From Metabacillus bambusae (GTDB lineage Bacteria; Bacillota; Bacilli; Bacillales; Bacillaceae), in assembly GCF_017497975.1 (NCBI RefSeq), contig NZ_JAGDEL010000011.1, forward strand, positions 1 through 64,000: a stretch of 64,000 nt of DNA, in the 5' to 3' direction. A program made the position numbers and the translations under genes. Below are positions 45,301 through 54,339 of this stretch, in pieces. The notes beneath the pieces are model-generated. The model saw only the letters and a program-made list of their open reading frames with translations, did not search any database and had not been told where the DNA came from. The stretch's first letter is position 1; each line of letters starts with the position of its first letter.

Positions 45301-45987
45301 TCATTTTACATAAAAAATGATTGTACCGCGATCACGTTCATAATCCAGTATAGTAAATATATCTTCAATAGAGGTATTCAAGCATGTTTCAAACAAACGT
45401 TTGTTTTTTCTATAAGTCTTTTTTACCTCATTACACCAATCGAGCAGTAAATCATCGTACCCTTTCGTATAGAGAACATGTTCAATTCGCGACTTAAAAC
45501 CGGAGTATTCTATATAGTAGATAGAAGGTGTGGCATTCACAATATTTATTTGATCTGGTAGTTTATGTACCTCTGAACATATTTTTTGAATTTCACTATA
45601 CATTTGATCAGACTTTAGAGCAAAATTGTTTAAATGAAGAGCCGACTCTTTTCCTAATAACAATATTCCAGTATTATGATGAAAATCCCAATCATGTTGT
45701 ATTGAAGTAAAGACAATCCCTAATACTTTCTTTATTTCATCCTTTACCACGTCAAAAATTGATTCTACAACAACTGAACGAGTTTTATAAGCTAAATGAA
45801 GTTCATTCTTTTTAAGTAAAACCTCTTCAGCTGGTGTAATAAAATGCTTCATATAAATAAACATTTTATCGTTTGTGAGTGATGTAAAGCAGGTTGCTGG
45901 CCCCTTGCCAAAATTTTTTTTTAAAACCTTACTAATATAGCTGTTTAAATATGTGACATCCTCATGATTGTTCCTCGTTTTTATCAT
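45301..45987 (-). CDS. Tandem MpsC (DUF2294) domain protein 2
   Basis: A 228-residue paralogue of the neighbouring gene, the same length once the ATG at 45987 (GGGGGA nine bases upstream) is chosen. Module 1 has LKKNFGKGPATCFTSLTNDKMFIYMKHFITPAEEVLL, module 2 has YIEYSGFKSRIEHVLYTKGYDD and ends RGTIIFYVK. The order of segments matches protein 1 throughout, so they arose by duplication, but identity is low by eye. Function unknown, as for its partner. Confidence 0.72.
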   Translation of the reverse strand: MIKTRNNHEDVTYLNSYISKVLKKNFGKGPATCFTSLTNDKMFIYMKHFITPAEEVLLKKNELHLAYKTRSVVVESIFDVVKDEIKKVLGIVFTSIQHDWDFHHNTGILLLGKESALHLNNFALKSDQMYSEIQKICSEVHKLPDQINIVNATPSIYYIEYSGFKSRIEHVLYTKGYDDLLLDWCNEVKKTYRKNKRLFETCLNTSIEDIFTILDYERDRGTIIFYVK

Positions 45988-46080
45988 ATATCCAATTCCC
46001 CCAATCCTATCCACAAAAATACAGGACACAAATCTAAGTGCATTTTTAGCCTTTAGATAGCTTCCTAAGAAAGCAAAAAT

Positions 46081-46109
46081 GGCCTAACCTCAAAAGATGA
46101 AGTTAGGCC
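46081..46109 (-). terminator. Hairpin between the sucrose operon and the MpsC gene
   Basis: Perfect arms GGCCTAAC and GTTAGGCC. On the minus strand ATTTTTG follows. It would end the fructokinase transcript before the MpsC gene; the rest of the gap to 46396 shows nothing recognisable. Confidence 0.8.
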
Positions 46110-46396
46110 ACGGATAGACTTATTTTAATTCTTCCATTTACCAATGTATTATTTGATTTTTATAGTTACATAGATATTAATGTCCTATGATTGTTTAAAT
46201 AGATTGATTAGCGATAAATATTAATGACTGCTAGACATTAATCGACATTATTTTATCATACTTCACTATTGAACACAAATGTCAGTTTTTGTTAATGGAA
46301 GCTATCAATTAGGACATTTAAAAATATGTTATCCAAACCTAACATCTTAAATCTCATTTTAATAATACCCATTTTAATAAAAGGCGAAACTTAAAT

Positions 46397-47377
46397 TTAT
46401 GAGTGACTTTTAATTAATTGAAAAATTTCTTCCTTTGTTGGCAAAGCAGAGATGGCTCCCTTACCAGTTGTCGTTAAAGCACCACTCGCATTAGCATATG
46501 AAAGAATATCCTGATTTTCTTCCTGTAAGATCGTACTTAATCGAGACACAGTTGCGTTTTTTTCTAATAATTTATATAAAAAACCACCGATAAATGCATC
46601 ACCTGCTCCTGTTGTATCTTGTACAGAAACACGATAGCCAGATGAACGATAGCATTCTCCATTAACATAAAGATCTGCACCTTCAGAGCCTCTAGTAAAA
46701 ATAACTCCTTTTACATCTCCTACAAATAATGATTGAATGGCTTCTGCTTCATCATTCAATCCCGTAATAAACGCTAACTCTTCATCTGAAATTTTCACAA
46801 TATGCGCCTCAGGGATAAACTGAAGAATCGTTTTACGACAATCTTGAGGATCCTCCCATAATGGTAACCGGACATTTGGATCAAAGCTAATGATTGCACC
46901 TTTTTCCTTAGCCGAACGAATTGCCTTTATGTGAGCTTGCTTCATAGGGCTTTCTACTAAATCAACCGAACAAAAGTGAAGAATATCTCCAGCACCAAAC
47001 CAGCTCTCGTCAATCTCCTTCTCATTTAAGAGTAGGTCTGCAGAAGGCTTTCGATAGAAGGAAAAGTCCCTTTCCCCATCCTCTTTCAATGAAACAAAGG
47101 CTAATGCAGTGTTTGCTTCTTTTGTTCTGAGCACATGTTCAGTATTTACGCCAACATTGTTTAATGTCTCTACTAAAAAATCACCAAAGCCATCCATACC
47201 AAGCTTTGTAATCATTGAAGCTTTTCCCCCAGCCTTTGCCACTGCTGCTGCAACATTTGCAGGTGCTCCACCTGGTGCTCGTTCAAACGAAACCACATCT
47301 TTTAAGGCCTTACCTTTTTGTTCTGGAATAAAATCTATTAACACTTCACCTATCGAAAATAACCCCGCCATTACCAT
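46397..47377 (-). CDS. scrK: Fructokinase, PfkB family
   Basis: A 326-residue cytosolic sugar kinase that phosphorylates fructose released from sucrose-6-phosphate. The substrate motif is APGGAPANVAAAVAKAGG (about 33-50). The ATP/anion-hole motif DTTGAGDAFIGGF (about 257-269) has the catalytic Asp in GAGD. Starts at the ATG after AAGGAGAGGTGA, eleven bases after sacA. Last gene of the sucrose operon. Confidence 0.9.
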   Translation of the reverse strand: MVMAGLFSIGEVLIDFIPEQKGKALKDVVSFERAPGGAPANVAAAVAKAGGKASMITKLGMDGFGDFLVETLNNVGVNTEHVLRTKEANTALAFVSLKEDGERDFSFYRKPSADLLLNEKEIDESWFGAGDILHFCSVDLVESPMKQAHIKAIRSAKEKGAIISFDPNVRLPLWEDPQDCRKTILQFIPEAHIVKISDEELAFITGLNDEAEAIQSLFVGDVKGVIFTRGSEGADLYVNGECYRSSGYRVSVQDTTGAGDAFIGGFLYKLLEKNATVSRLSTILQEENQDILSYANASGALTTTGKGAISALPTKEEIFQLIKSHS

Positions 47378-47388
47378 TCACCTCTCCT

Positions 47389-48852
47389 TTATATATCCCA
47401 TTTTTCAGCAATGAAAGTTACACTACCTCCATTTGCAAAAAAACGAATTTCATCACTATCTGATCTAGGGAAAATTCTACTTGTAAATACTTCTTCACCA
47501 TCATTTACAAATATCTCAACCGAAGAAGTATCAACAAACAAATGAAATTTCATTTTAGTTCCTTCTACTGAGCATTGTCGGCTTGTACCAAAACTTTCCC
47601 CGACAGGATCACCTGACATACTTCTGTCTAACACAATTTTTTTCGTATTTGCATCATACTTCAAAACCGTTTTCTCATCATCTTTAGCACGAAATTCAAT
47701 TCCAAATACTGTTGCGTTATTATCAGTAATCTCAAAAATCAGCTCGTAAGCTATGCCATTAAAAGCTTTCATTGTTTCATTTGTAATGGTAGCTTCCAAT
47801 ACACTCTTATCCTTACGTAGCTTTGTTAGTTCTTGTGCAGGCTGCTGCAATAACCTCCCATCTTTAACCTTTAACTCTCTTGGAAGTGTTAAGCAATGGG
47901 CCCAATCATGTTGATCTGTTGGATATTCAATCTCAGGAAGACCCATCCAGCCTACTAAAAGTCGCCGACCATCTGGAGAAAGCGTCGTTTGAGGTGCATA
48001 AAAATCAAAGCCGCGGTCAAGTTCATGAAAATCACCATGTGAAAATGAGAGAGTGTCTAAATCTAGCTTCTGACCAATTAAATAACCGGATTGGTAAATA
48101 TTTTGATAATGATCACCTTTTGGCTTAAGCCCTTGTGGTGAAAAGACAAAAACTCCCTTTCCATCTAAATCAAAGTAGTCAGGACATTCCCACATATATC
48201 CAAAATCTTCATATTCTGTTTTCATTTCACCTAATAACGTCCAGTCTGTAAGATTCATTGATTGAAAGAGTACAGAACAGCCCGTATTATTCTCCCTTTG
48301 AGCACCTATTACTGCATAAAATAAGTCACCAGATTTCCATACCTTTGGATCCCTGAAATGATCTGTATATCCTTTAGGAACTTCGGGTATTACAGGAGAT
48401 TGCAGCTTTTTAATCTCACCTTGCTTATTCATAACAGCAATAACTTGATATGGATGACGCTCCCACAGTTCATTTCGGGTATTACCTGTATACATTAAAT
48501 ATAACTCATCTTTGTGCTCAATTGCACTACCAGAATACGCACCATGGCTGTCATAATCTTGGTCTGGCTTAATGGCTATCCCTACATTTTCCCAATGAAC
48601 CAAATCCTTGGACTTTGTGTGATACCAATATTTTAACCCATGAACAGGACCAAGTGGGAACCATTGATAAAATAAATGGTATTCACCATTGAAAAATGAA
48701 AATCCATTCGGATCATTTAATAAACCAGTTTCAGGTTGAATATGATAGTTCTGTCTCCATTGACAGCTATTCACTTTCTTTTTTATTGTTTCAAGTGTTT
48801 CATGACTAACATCTTCAATTCTGCGATATCTCATCTCTGTTGTCCATTCCAT
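47389..48852 (-). CDS. sacA: Sucrose-6-phosphate hydrolase, GH32
   Basis: A 487-residue cytosolic glycoside hydrolase that splits sucrose 6-phosphate into glucose 6-phosphate and fructose. The beta-propeller motifs are LLNDPNGFSFF (nucleophile Asp), FRDPKVW (transition-state stabiliser) and MWECPDYF (acid/base Glu). The C-terminal beta-sandwich (about 345-487) contains SVEIFVNDGEEVFTSRIFP. The ATG at 48852 is used because the TTG before it sits in the GAGGTG ribosome-binding site. Separated from the PTS gene by a family-B repeat. Confidence 0.9.
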   Translation of the reverse strand: MEWTTEMRYRRIEDVSHETLETIKKKVNSCQWRQNYHIQPETGLLNDPNGFSFFNGEYHLFYQWFPLGPVHGLKYWYHTKSKDLVHWENVGIAIKPDQDYDSHGAYSGSAIEHKDELYLMYTGNTRNELWERHPYQVIAVMNKQGEIKKLQSPVIPEVPKGYTDHFRDPKVWKSGDLFYAVIGAQRENNTGCSVLFQSMNLTDWTLLGEMKTEYEDFGYMWECPDYFDLDGKGVFVFSPQGLKPKGDHYQNIYQSGYLIGQKLDLDTLSFSHGDFHELDRGFDFYAPQTTLSPDGRRLLVGWMGLPEIEYPTDQHDWAHCLTLPRELKVKDGRLLQQPAQELTKLRKDKSVLEATITNETMKAFNGIAYELIFEITDNNATVFGIEFRAKDDEKTVLKYDANTKKIVLDRSMSGDPVGESFGTSRQCSVEGTKMKFHLFVDTSSVEIFVNDGEEVFTSRIFPRSDSDEIRFFANGGSVTFIAEKWDI

Positions 48853-48877
48853 AGCTAACAATCACCTCAAATTTTTG

Positions 48878-49075
48878 AATAAATAGGTTCTGTTAAACTT
48901 AGTTGTTGATTTACGCTTTGGCGATCGCTTTCCGCGGGCGGTCCGGGAGCCTCCTCGGTGCCTTGTACCTGCATGAGTCTCCCTTGAACTCGCACTCCCG
49001 CAGGAGTCTCACGTATCCGTTCCAATCCAACCAACAAAGTGCCAAAATCAACAGTGAGCTTTAACAGAGCCATTA
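48878..49075. repeat. MITE-like interspersed repeat, family B copy inside the sucrose operon
   Basis: Contains CGATCGCTTTCCGCGGGCGG, CCTGCATGAGTCTC and ACTCCCGCAGGAGTCTCACG, matching the family-B core. The outer arms (GGTTCTGTTAAA / TTTAACAGAGCC) form their own terminal inverted repeat. It fills the gap between scrA and sacA. A weak GC-rich hairpin lies just beyond it at 49086-49106. Confidence 0.75.
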
Positions 49076-49117
49076 AATAAAAGCAGGAGAATCTTGTGGA
49101 TTCCCCCCTAACCTTTA

Positions 49118-50542
49118 TTAAGCTTGTTTTTTCGCCGCTCTTTTCCCCAATATATAAGTCACGATAAATGCTACCGCACATGATATAACCATACCAATTA
49201 CATAAAATGTAATAGTACCTGGTTTAATTGAAATAACCCCAGGAAGACCTGCAGCTCCCAATGCAACTGCTTTAACATGAAATAATGCTGTAAAGCCTGA
49301 TGCGACTGCTGCTCCGACAATCGCTCCAATGAACGGGTAGCGTAGTTTTAAGTTCACACCAAACATCGCTGGTTCCGTAATACCTAATAATGCAGAAATA
49401 CCTGCAGCTGAAGCCACACCTTTTACTTTTGCATCACGAGTAATTAGTAACACGGCAAGTGTTGCTGCCCCTTGTGCCACATTTGACATCGCAGCTACAG
49501 GGAAGATGAAAGAACCACCAGTTTTTGCAATATCAGCTAATAATAGTGTTTCAACTGCAATAAAGCTATGGTGCATACCTGTAATTACAATTGGTGCATA
49601 GGCTAAACCGAACAAAGTTGCTCCGATAAATCCTGTTGAATCATATAACCAAATAAGCCCATCTGATAAAAGGTTTCCAGCAGTTCGTGTAATAGGGCCA
49701 ACCAATGTAAATGTTAGTAATCCAGTAATAAAAATAGATAATAGCGGTGTTAATAGATTATCTAGTGAAGAAGGTGTAATTTTTCGTAAATTCGTTTCAA
49801 TTTTCGCTAAAATAAAGGATGCTACTAAGACTGGTAAAACTGTACCTTGATAACCGATCTTTGCAATCTCATATCCAAAAATATTCCAATACGGAATTTC
49901 ACCATTTGTTAATGCTGCACCATATCCCCAACCATTTAATAAGTCTGGGTGAACCATCAACATACCAAGTGTTGCTCCTAAATAAGGATTCCCGCCAAAA
50001 CGCTGTGTTGCTGAAAACCCAATTAATATCGGTAAAAAGACAAATGCTGCATTTGCAAATGTATTAATTAGTGCTGCTAAATCTACCATCCCAGGATTTG
50101 CCTCAACAAGTGATATCCCGTCAATAAACAAGTCTTGTGCTGTTAAAAGGTTGTTAATCCCCATCAGTAAACCACCAGCAACAATCGCTGGAATAATCGG
50201 GACAAAAATATCTGACAGCATTTTTACAAAACGCTGAAGCGGATTCATTTTCTTAGAACCAGCACTACTAACATCTTTTGTTGACATTTCTCCTAAGCCA
50301 GTCAACTTTGACAGCTCCTTGTAAACATTGTTTACAATACCTGATCCTAAAATGATCTGGTATTGACCGCCTGTTGAAAATGTCCCTTTTACAAGATCCA
50401 TTTCATCTAACTTTGCTTGGTCAACCTTTCCCTCATCATGTAAAACGAGACGAAGTCTTGTTGCACAGTGAGCAGCAGCAGAAACATTCTCTTTCCCCCC
50501 GATCGCTTCTAATATCTCTTTTGCATTTTGCGGATAATTCAT
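49118..50542 (-). CDS. scrA: Sucrose-specific PTS transporter, EIIBC
   Basis: A 474-residue membrane phosphotransferase that imports sucrose as sucrose 6-phosphate. The EIIB domain (residues 1-85) carries the phosphorylated Cys26 in AHCATRLRL. The EIIC domain (about 105-465) has VPIIPAIVAGGLLMGINNLL and GITEPAMFGVNLKLRYPF. No EIIA domain is attached, as in B. subtilis SacP, so a separate EIIA-Glc-type protein must serve it. Starts after AAGGGTGATAAAAA. First gene of the scrA-sacA-scrK operon. Confidence 0.9.
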   Translation of the reverse strand: MNYPQNAKEILEAIGGKENVSAAAHCATRLRLVLHDEGKVDQAKLDEMDLVKGTFSTGGQYQIILGSGIVNNVYKELSKLTGLGEMSTKDVSSAGSKKMNPLQRFVKMLSDIFVPIIPAIVAGGLLMGINNLLTAQDLFIDGISLVEANPGMVDLAALINTFANAAFVFLPILIGFSATQRFGGNPYLGATLGMLMVHPDLLNGWGYGAALTNGEIPYWNIFGYEIAKIGYQGTVLPVLVASFILAKIETNLRKITPSSLDNLLTPLLSIFITGLLTFTLVGPITRTAGNLLSDGLIWLYDSTGFIGATLFGLAYAPIVITGMHHSFIAVETLLLADIAKTGGSFIFPVAAMSNVAQGAATLAVLLITRDAKVKGVASAAGISALLGITEPAMFGVNLKLRYPFIGAIVGAAVASGFTALFHVKAVALGAAGLPGVISIKPGTITFYVIGMVISCAVAFIVTYILGKRAAKKQA

Positions 50543-50569
50543 TTTTTATCACCCTTTACAAGTATTAAC

Positions 50570-50653
50570 GGAACCGGTTCCTTTTATCTTCAAAAAAACT
50601 TGGTACCGGTTCCAATTCATTCAAAATTTAAAACCGGTATTGGAACCGGTTTC
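50570..50653 (-). promoter_or_regulatory. Cluster of ScrR operators
   Basis: Three CCGGTT palindromes plus one half-matching site: GGAACCGGTTCC (50570-50581), GGTACCGGTTCC (50602-50613), AAACCGGTAT (50631-50640) and GGAACCGGTTTC (50642-50653). These are LacI-type operators with the central CpG usual for ScrR. The site nearest the promoter covers the predicted transcription start. Confidence 0.88.
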
Positions 50654-50657
50654 TTAT

Positions 50658-50686
50658 ATTATATAAACTTCATATCAGACTGTCAA
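50658..50686 (-). promoter_or_regulatory. Consensus sigma-A promoter of the sucrose operon inside scrR
   Basis: On the minus strand TTGACA (50681-50686) and TATAAT (50658-50663) are separated by 17 bases, a perfect match to consensus. The -35 element and part of the spacer lie in the last codons of scrR. Transcription would start at about 50651, within an operator. Confidence 0.85.
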
Positions 50687-51650
50687 CGCTATTTCGTAGA
50701 ATAATGTCGAAATTCGAAACTGTCACTTTAGCAACCTCTTCACCATTAACTAGTTTCACAATCTTTTTTGCAGCAAGCTCGCCCGCTTCTTGGTAGAAAA
50801 ATTTAGCAGTCGTAATACCTGGGTGAATAACTTCTGTTACCTCATATCCCCCAAACCCTGTAATCGACAAATCTCGTGGTACATTTAATCCTTCCATCTG
50901 AGCAGCCTTTAGGATACCAAGAGCAATATTGTCGGTTGCACAAACAAATATTGAAGGTTTGTACGCTTCCATGATAGAAGGGAATTTTTTTATTGCTTCC
51001 TTTAAGTTAAAGCTTGTTTCAAAATAGGTAACCTCGCATTCCTTTTCTTCCTGAATAGCCTTTTGGAAGCCGCGCTTTCTCTTAACTCCAACCGCAATAT
51101 CATTCTCTGTCACACCAACAAAAGCAATTTTCCGATGACCTTGGCTAAGAACATACTTTCCAATCTCATAACCTGCTGTTTCATCATCATGGATTAAACT
51201 ATAGCATTGCTCATGTTGCTGTCCGACTAACAAGACAGGTACATCTACTTTTTGAAATGCGTCTAAATGCTCATCTGTTATTTGTGTTGCCAATAATATA
51301 ATCCCTGCAATTTTTTGATTCTCCAGGCTATAAATACTTTCAATTTCGCGGTCTAAGTTTTGACTTGTATTGGATATAAGCAGCTGATAGCCTTGTTCTC
51401 TTAATTCCTCATCAATTCCTATCAAGGTCTGTGTAGCTGCATAGGAATTAAGCCTAGGCACAATCGTACCAATAATATTTGTCTTCTTCGCTTTTAAACT
51501 ACGTGCAAATGTATTTGGGACATAACCTGTTTCTTTAATCACGCGCTCTAGTTTTAATCTCGTAGCTACACCAACAGATCCACCGTTCAAGTACCTTGAA
51601 ACTGTACTCTTCGCCACTCCTGCTAGCTTCGCGATCTCTCCAATTGTCAT
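50670..51650 (-). CDS. scrR: LacI-family sucrose operon repressor
   Basis: A 326-residue repressor: N-terminal helix-turn-helix TIGEIAKLAGVAKSTVSRYLNGG and hinge YVPNTFARSLKAKKT, then a periplasmic-binding-like sugar domain (about 60-326). The ATG at 51650 has GGAG eleven bases upstream; a GTG three codons earlier is too close to it. Located upstream of the scrA-sacA-scrK operon on the same strand. Fructose or fructose phosphate is a common inducer for ScrR, not verifiable here. Confidence 0.88.
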   Translation of the reverse strand: MTIGEIAKLAGVAKSTVSRYLNGGSVGVATRLKLERVIKETGYVPNTFARSLKAKKTNIIGTIVPRLNSYAATQTLIGIDEELREQGYQLLISNTSQNLDREIESIYSLENQKIAGIILLATQITDEHLDAFQKVDVPVLLVGQQHEQCYSLIHDDETAGYEIGKYVLSQGHRKIAFVGVTENDIAVGVKRKRGFQKAIQEEKECEVTYFETSFNLKEAIKKFPSIMEAYKPSIFVCATDNIALGILKAAQMEGLNVPRDLSITGFGGYEVTEVIHPGITTAKFFYQEAGELAAKKIVKLVNGEEVAKVTVSNFDIILRNSVDSLI

Positions 51651-51879
51651 TTCTTTCACAACTCCACTTTTATATGCTTGTTATCAAGTATACACGAAAT
51701 GGATTTTACAATAACAGATGTTCGTGAACTATTTAAGTATAGATTCATGAAAATAAAGACGAAAAGTTAACAAAATAATGGGTCCGTTTTCTGGTGCTTT
51801 CTTATTAATCGGTGAAGATTAGTAAAGATGGGATTTGAAATAATCGAACAAATGTTCTATAATGTATTTTAAGAATATG

Positions 51880-52010
51880 CTGTTTTCGTAAACTATGTTG
51901 CTATTTACCAAGAAGTACGGTGTGGTTGATTTGCGCTCCAGTTGCTCGCTTTCCGCTCCAATCAACCTGAAATAGTTTTTTAAAAGCAACAAGCTCTTAG
52001 AAAAGAACCT
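51880..52010. repeat. MITE-like family B, internal-deletion derivative
   Basis: Keeps both ends (GCTGTTTTCGTAAACTATG and AGCAACAAGCTCTTAGAAAA) but jumps from TTGCTCGCTTTCCG directly to CTCCAATCAACCTGAA. It lacks the GC-rich core of the other copies, leaving about 130 bp. Confidence 0.7.
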
Positions 52011-52052
52011 AAGAATAAAATATCTATTAATATGATTGCGGGGGAATTATAT

Positions 52053-52556
52053 ATGTATGTAACAATTTCAGACTTCATAAAAGAATGGGACAAGGAAGCC
52101 ATATTAACTCAAAACGTGTTGGATGGTTTGACAGATGATTCGATAAAACAACAAGTTTATCCAGAAGGTCGTACTTTAGGAAGAATTGCGTGGCATTTAA
52201 CAACAAGCATTCCAGAGTATTTAACTCATTTCGGATTGGAGATGAATGCAGTAGAATATTTAGAAAGTGTCCCAACCTCAGCCAAAGAAATTGCTGAAAC
52301 CTTTAAAAATATAAATTCTACTGCCTCTCAAGCCATTGAGCAACAATGGACAGATGAATCTTTAAAGAATGTGCAAAATGCATTTGGAAGAGAAGAATCA
52401 AATGCGCAAATTTTAATGGGACTTATCAAGCACATTGTTCATCATCGTGAACAAGTTACTATTCTTATGCGTCAAGCAGGAATAAAACCTTTTGGGGTTT
52501 ATGGACCACCAAAAGAAGATTGGATTCATTTAGGTATAGAAAATCCACCACTTTAA
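52053..52556 (+). CDS. DinB-family four-helix protein
   Basis: A 167-residue protein with the DinB/YfiT metal-binding pattern: His in RIAWHLTTSI (near residue 48) and the pair in IKHIVHHREQ (near 132-137), a probable three-His metal site. Family members include metal-dependent thiol S-transferases; many are uncharacterised. The ATG at 52053 has GGGGG upstream; the longer frame would overlap it. Monocistronic. Confidence 0.8.
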   Translation: MYVTISDFIKEWDKEAILTQNVLDGLTDDSIKQQVYPEGRTLGRIAWHLTTSIPEYLTHFGLEMNAVEYLESVPTSAKEIAETFKNINSTASQAIEQQWTDESLKNVQNAFGREESNAQILMGLIKHIVHHREQVTILMRQAGIKPFGVYGPPKEDWIHLGIENPPL

Positions 52557-52576
52557 TAAGAAACCTTTATCACCAT

Positions 52577-52620
52577 AAAATGCAAAAACTCGCCAAAGTT
52601 AAGGCAAGTTTTTGCATTTT
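52577..52620 (+). terminator. Terminator of the DinB-family gene
   Basis: Perfect 14-base arms AAAATGCAAAAACT and AGTTTTTGCATTTT with a GCC/GGC inner pair. Confidence 0.88.
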
Positions 52621-52748
52621 ATAAACCAATAGCTATGTCAATACGGTTGTGTCATTTCAACTTTAAATTTCAAAAAAGCACCTTAAAACGGAACCTTTAA
52701 TTAACAAAACCTAGCGATTTAAATTCAACTTTATATCGTTCTGTCTTA

Positions 52749-54110
52749 TTACACTGGAACAGCTACAAAAAATTCATTATAAAGTGCTTGTACTGCACGT
52801 TTTTCCTGAGGCTCTTTAACTCCAAACATCATGCTTACCTCTGAAGAGCCTTGATTGATCATTTCAATATTTACACCTGCATCTGCAAGTGCTTTGGAAG
52901 CTCGAGCTGTTGTTCCTACATTGTGGCGCATTCCTTCTCCAACGACCATAATTAGTGCTAGGTTATGCTCGATAATCACTTCATCTGCTTGTAATTCTGT
53001 CATTATCCGTTCAGTTATTGCTTCTTCAATTCTGTTATCCATTTGATTTTGTCTTAAGATAACAGTTATGTCATCAATTCCAGAAGGCACATGCTCATAC
53101 GTTAAACCATTATCCTCTAAAATTTGTAGAAGTTTTCGACCAAAGCCGATTTCTCTATTCATTAAATATTTGCTGACATAAATACTGCAAAAGCCTTCGT
53201 CACTCGCAATACCAATAACGGGACCATTTGAATTTGCGCGTTCATTTACAATTAGTGTCCCTGGAGCAGATGGATTGTTTGTATTCTTTACATTCACTGG
53301 GATTCCGGCACGGAACGCTGGAATTAGGGCTTCATCATGAAAGACCGAAAAACCAGCGTATGAAAGCTCGCGCATTTCGCGATATGTTAGCTCTCTGATT
53401 TCCTTTGGATTCTGTACAATCGTAGGATTTACTGAGTATACAGCGTCTACATCTGTAAAGTTTTCATATAAATCGGCTTTAATTCCATTAGCAAGAATTG
53501 ATCCAGTAATATCAGATCCACTCCGTGAGAAGGTTAAAACATCTCCACTTTTACTGTAGCCAAAAAATCCTGGAAAGACGATAATTCCTGAACGGTCACG
53601 TAGCTTATATAAATTTTCATAGGATTCAGGTAAGACTTGTGCGTTACCTGGTTCATCAGATACTAATAAACCAGCCTCCTTTGGACTAACATACTGTGCG
53701 TCTACACCGCTATGCTGAAAATAAGCAGCAATGAGCTTTGCATTATTATCCTCACCACTTGCCTTTACTGCATCTAAATAGCTTTCTGGTTTACTTTTAT
53801 CTCCATTAAGTAAATTCTTTAAATCACTGGAAATCGTCTCAACGACATCTAAAGAAATCGCTAATTCCTTAGCAATGCTTGCATACCTCTCAATGATTAC
53901 TTCAAAAACTTCCCCAGCATCTTCATTTGCTAAGTGCTTTTCCGCACATTCTATTAGTAAATCTGTGACTTTAATATCATCTGAATAACGTTTTCCAGGA
54001 GCAGAGACAACGACTACCTTTCTCTCTGGGTCTGACACAACGATTTGTAGAACCTTTTTAAGTTGTTCTCCAGATGCTAAAGAAGAACCCCCAAACTTTA
54101 CGACCTTCAT
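52749..54110 (-). CDS. Aspartokinase (YclM/LysC-III-like)
   Basis: A 453-residue monofunctional aspartate kinase, first step of the lysine, threonine and methionine pathway. The nucleotide motif is KFGGSSLASGEQLKKV (residues 4-19), and FSRSGSDITGSILANGI marks the aspartate-binding segment. The C-terminal region (about 300-453) carries ACT-type regulatory domains with MINQGSSEVSMMFGV. It resembles B. subtilis YclM (aspartokinase III) rather than the lysine- or DAP-sensitive enzymes. Starts at ATG with AGGAG eight bases upstream. No lysine riboswitch or T-box is visible before it. Confidence 0.88.
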   Translation of the reverse strand: MKVVKFGGSSLASGEQLKKVLQIVVSDPERKVVVVSAPGKRYSDDIKVTDLLIECAEKHLANEDAGEVFEVIIERYASIAKELAISLDVVETISSDLKNLLNGDKSKPESYLDAVKASGEDNNAKLIAAYFQHSGVDAQYVSPKEAGLLVSDEPGNAQVLPESYENLYKLRDRSGIIVFPGFFGYSKSGDVLTFSRSGSDITGSILANGIKADLYENFTDVDAVYSVNPTIVQNPKEIRELTYREMRELSYAGFSVFHDEALIPAFRAGIPVNVKNTNNPSAPGTLIVNERANSNGPVIGIASDEGFCSIYVSKYLMNREIGFGRKLLQILEDNGLTYEHVPSGIDDITVILRQNQMDNRIEEAITERIMTELQADEVIIEHNLALIMVVGEGMRHNVGTTARASKALADAGVNIEMINQGSSEVSMMFGVKEPQEKRAVQALYNEFFVAVPV

Positions 54111-54260
54111 TTCCACAACTCCTACTATTTAAAATTTTCAGTCAAATTTTAGTTTTTATTATCTCTTGTTTTCACTAAATAATCAAGGGTTTTCTTCCAG
54201 AGAAACACATTTGTATTTTTATAAAGGACAAAACAAGTTGTAAACCATACCTAAAATGAG

Positions 54261-54284
54261 AGGAGACTAACCTCTTAGTCTCCT
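54261..54284. terminator. Terminator-like hairpin between aspartokinase and the amino-acid transporter
   Basis: Perfect arms AGGAGACTAA and TTAGTCTCCT. The T run (TTTTT) lies on the plus strand although both neighbouring genes are on the minus strand, so it may act weakly for the ATPase gene or be a relic. Confidence 0.5.
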
Positions 54285-54339
54285 TTTTACCTCTTTTAAG
54301 TATGTGCTATCTCCCTATAATAATAAGTAAAAATTTGAA

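Noticed and set aside
48867-49181. 104-codon open frame on the minus strand between sacA and scrA
   Set aside because: It is made of family-B repeat sequence plus the out-of-frame end of scrA.
54111-54260. Lysine riboswitch or T-box upstream of aspartokinase
   Set aside because: The upstream region is short, AT-rich and lacks the conserved elements of either RNA.
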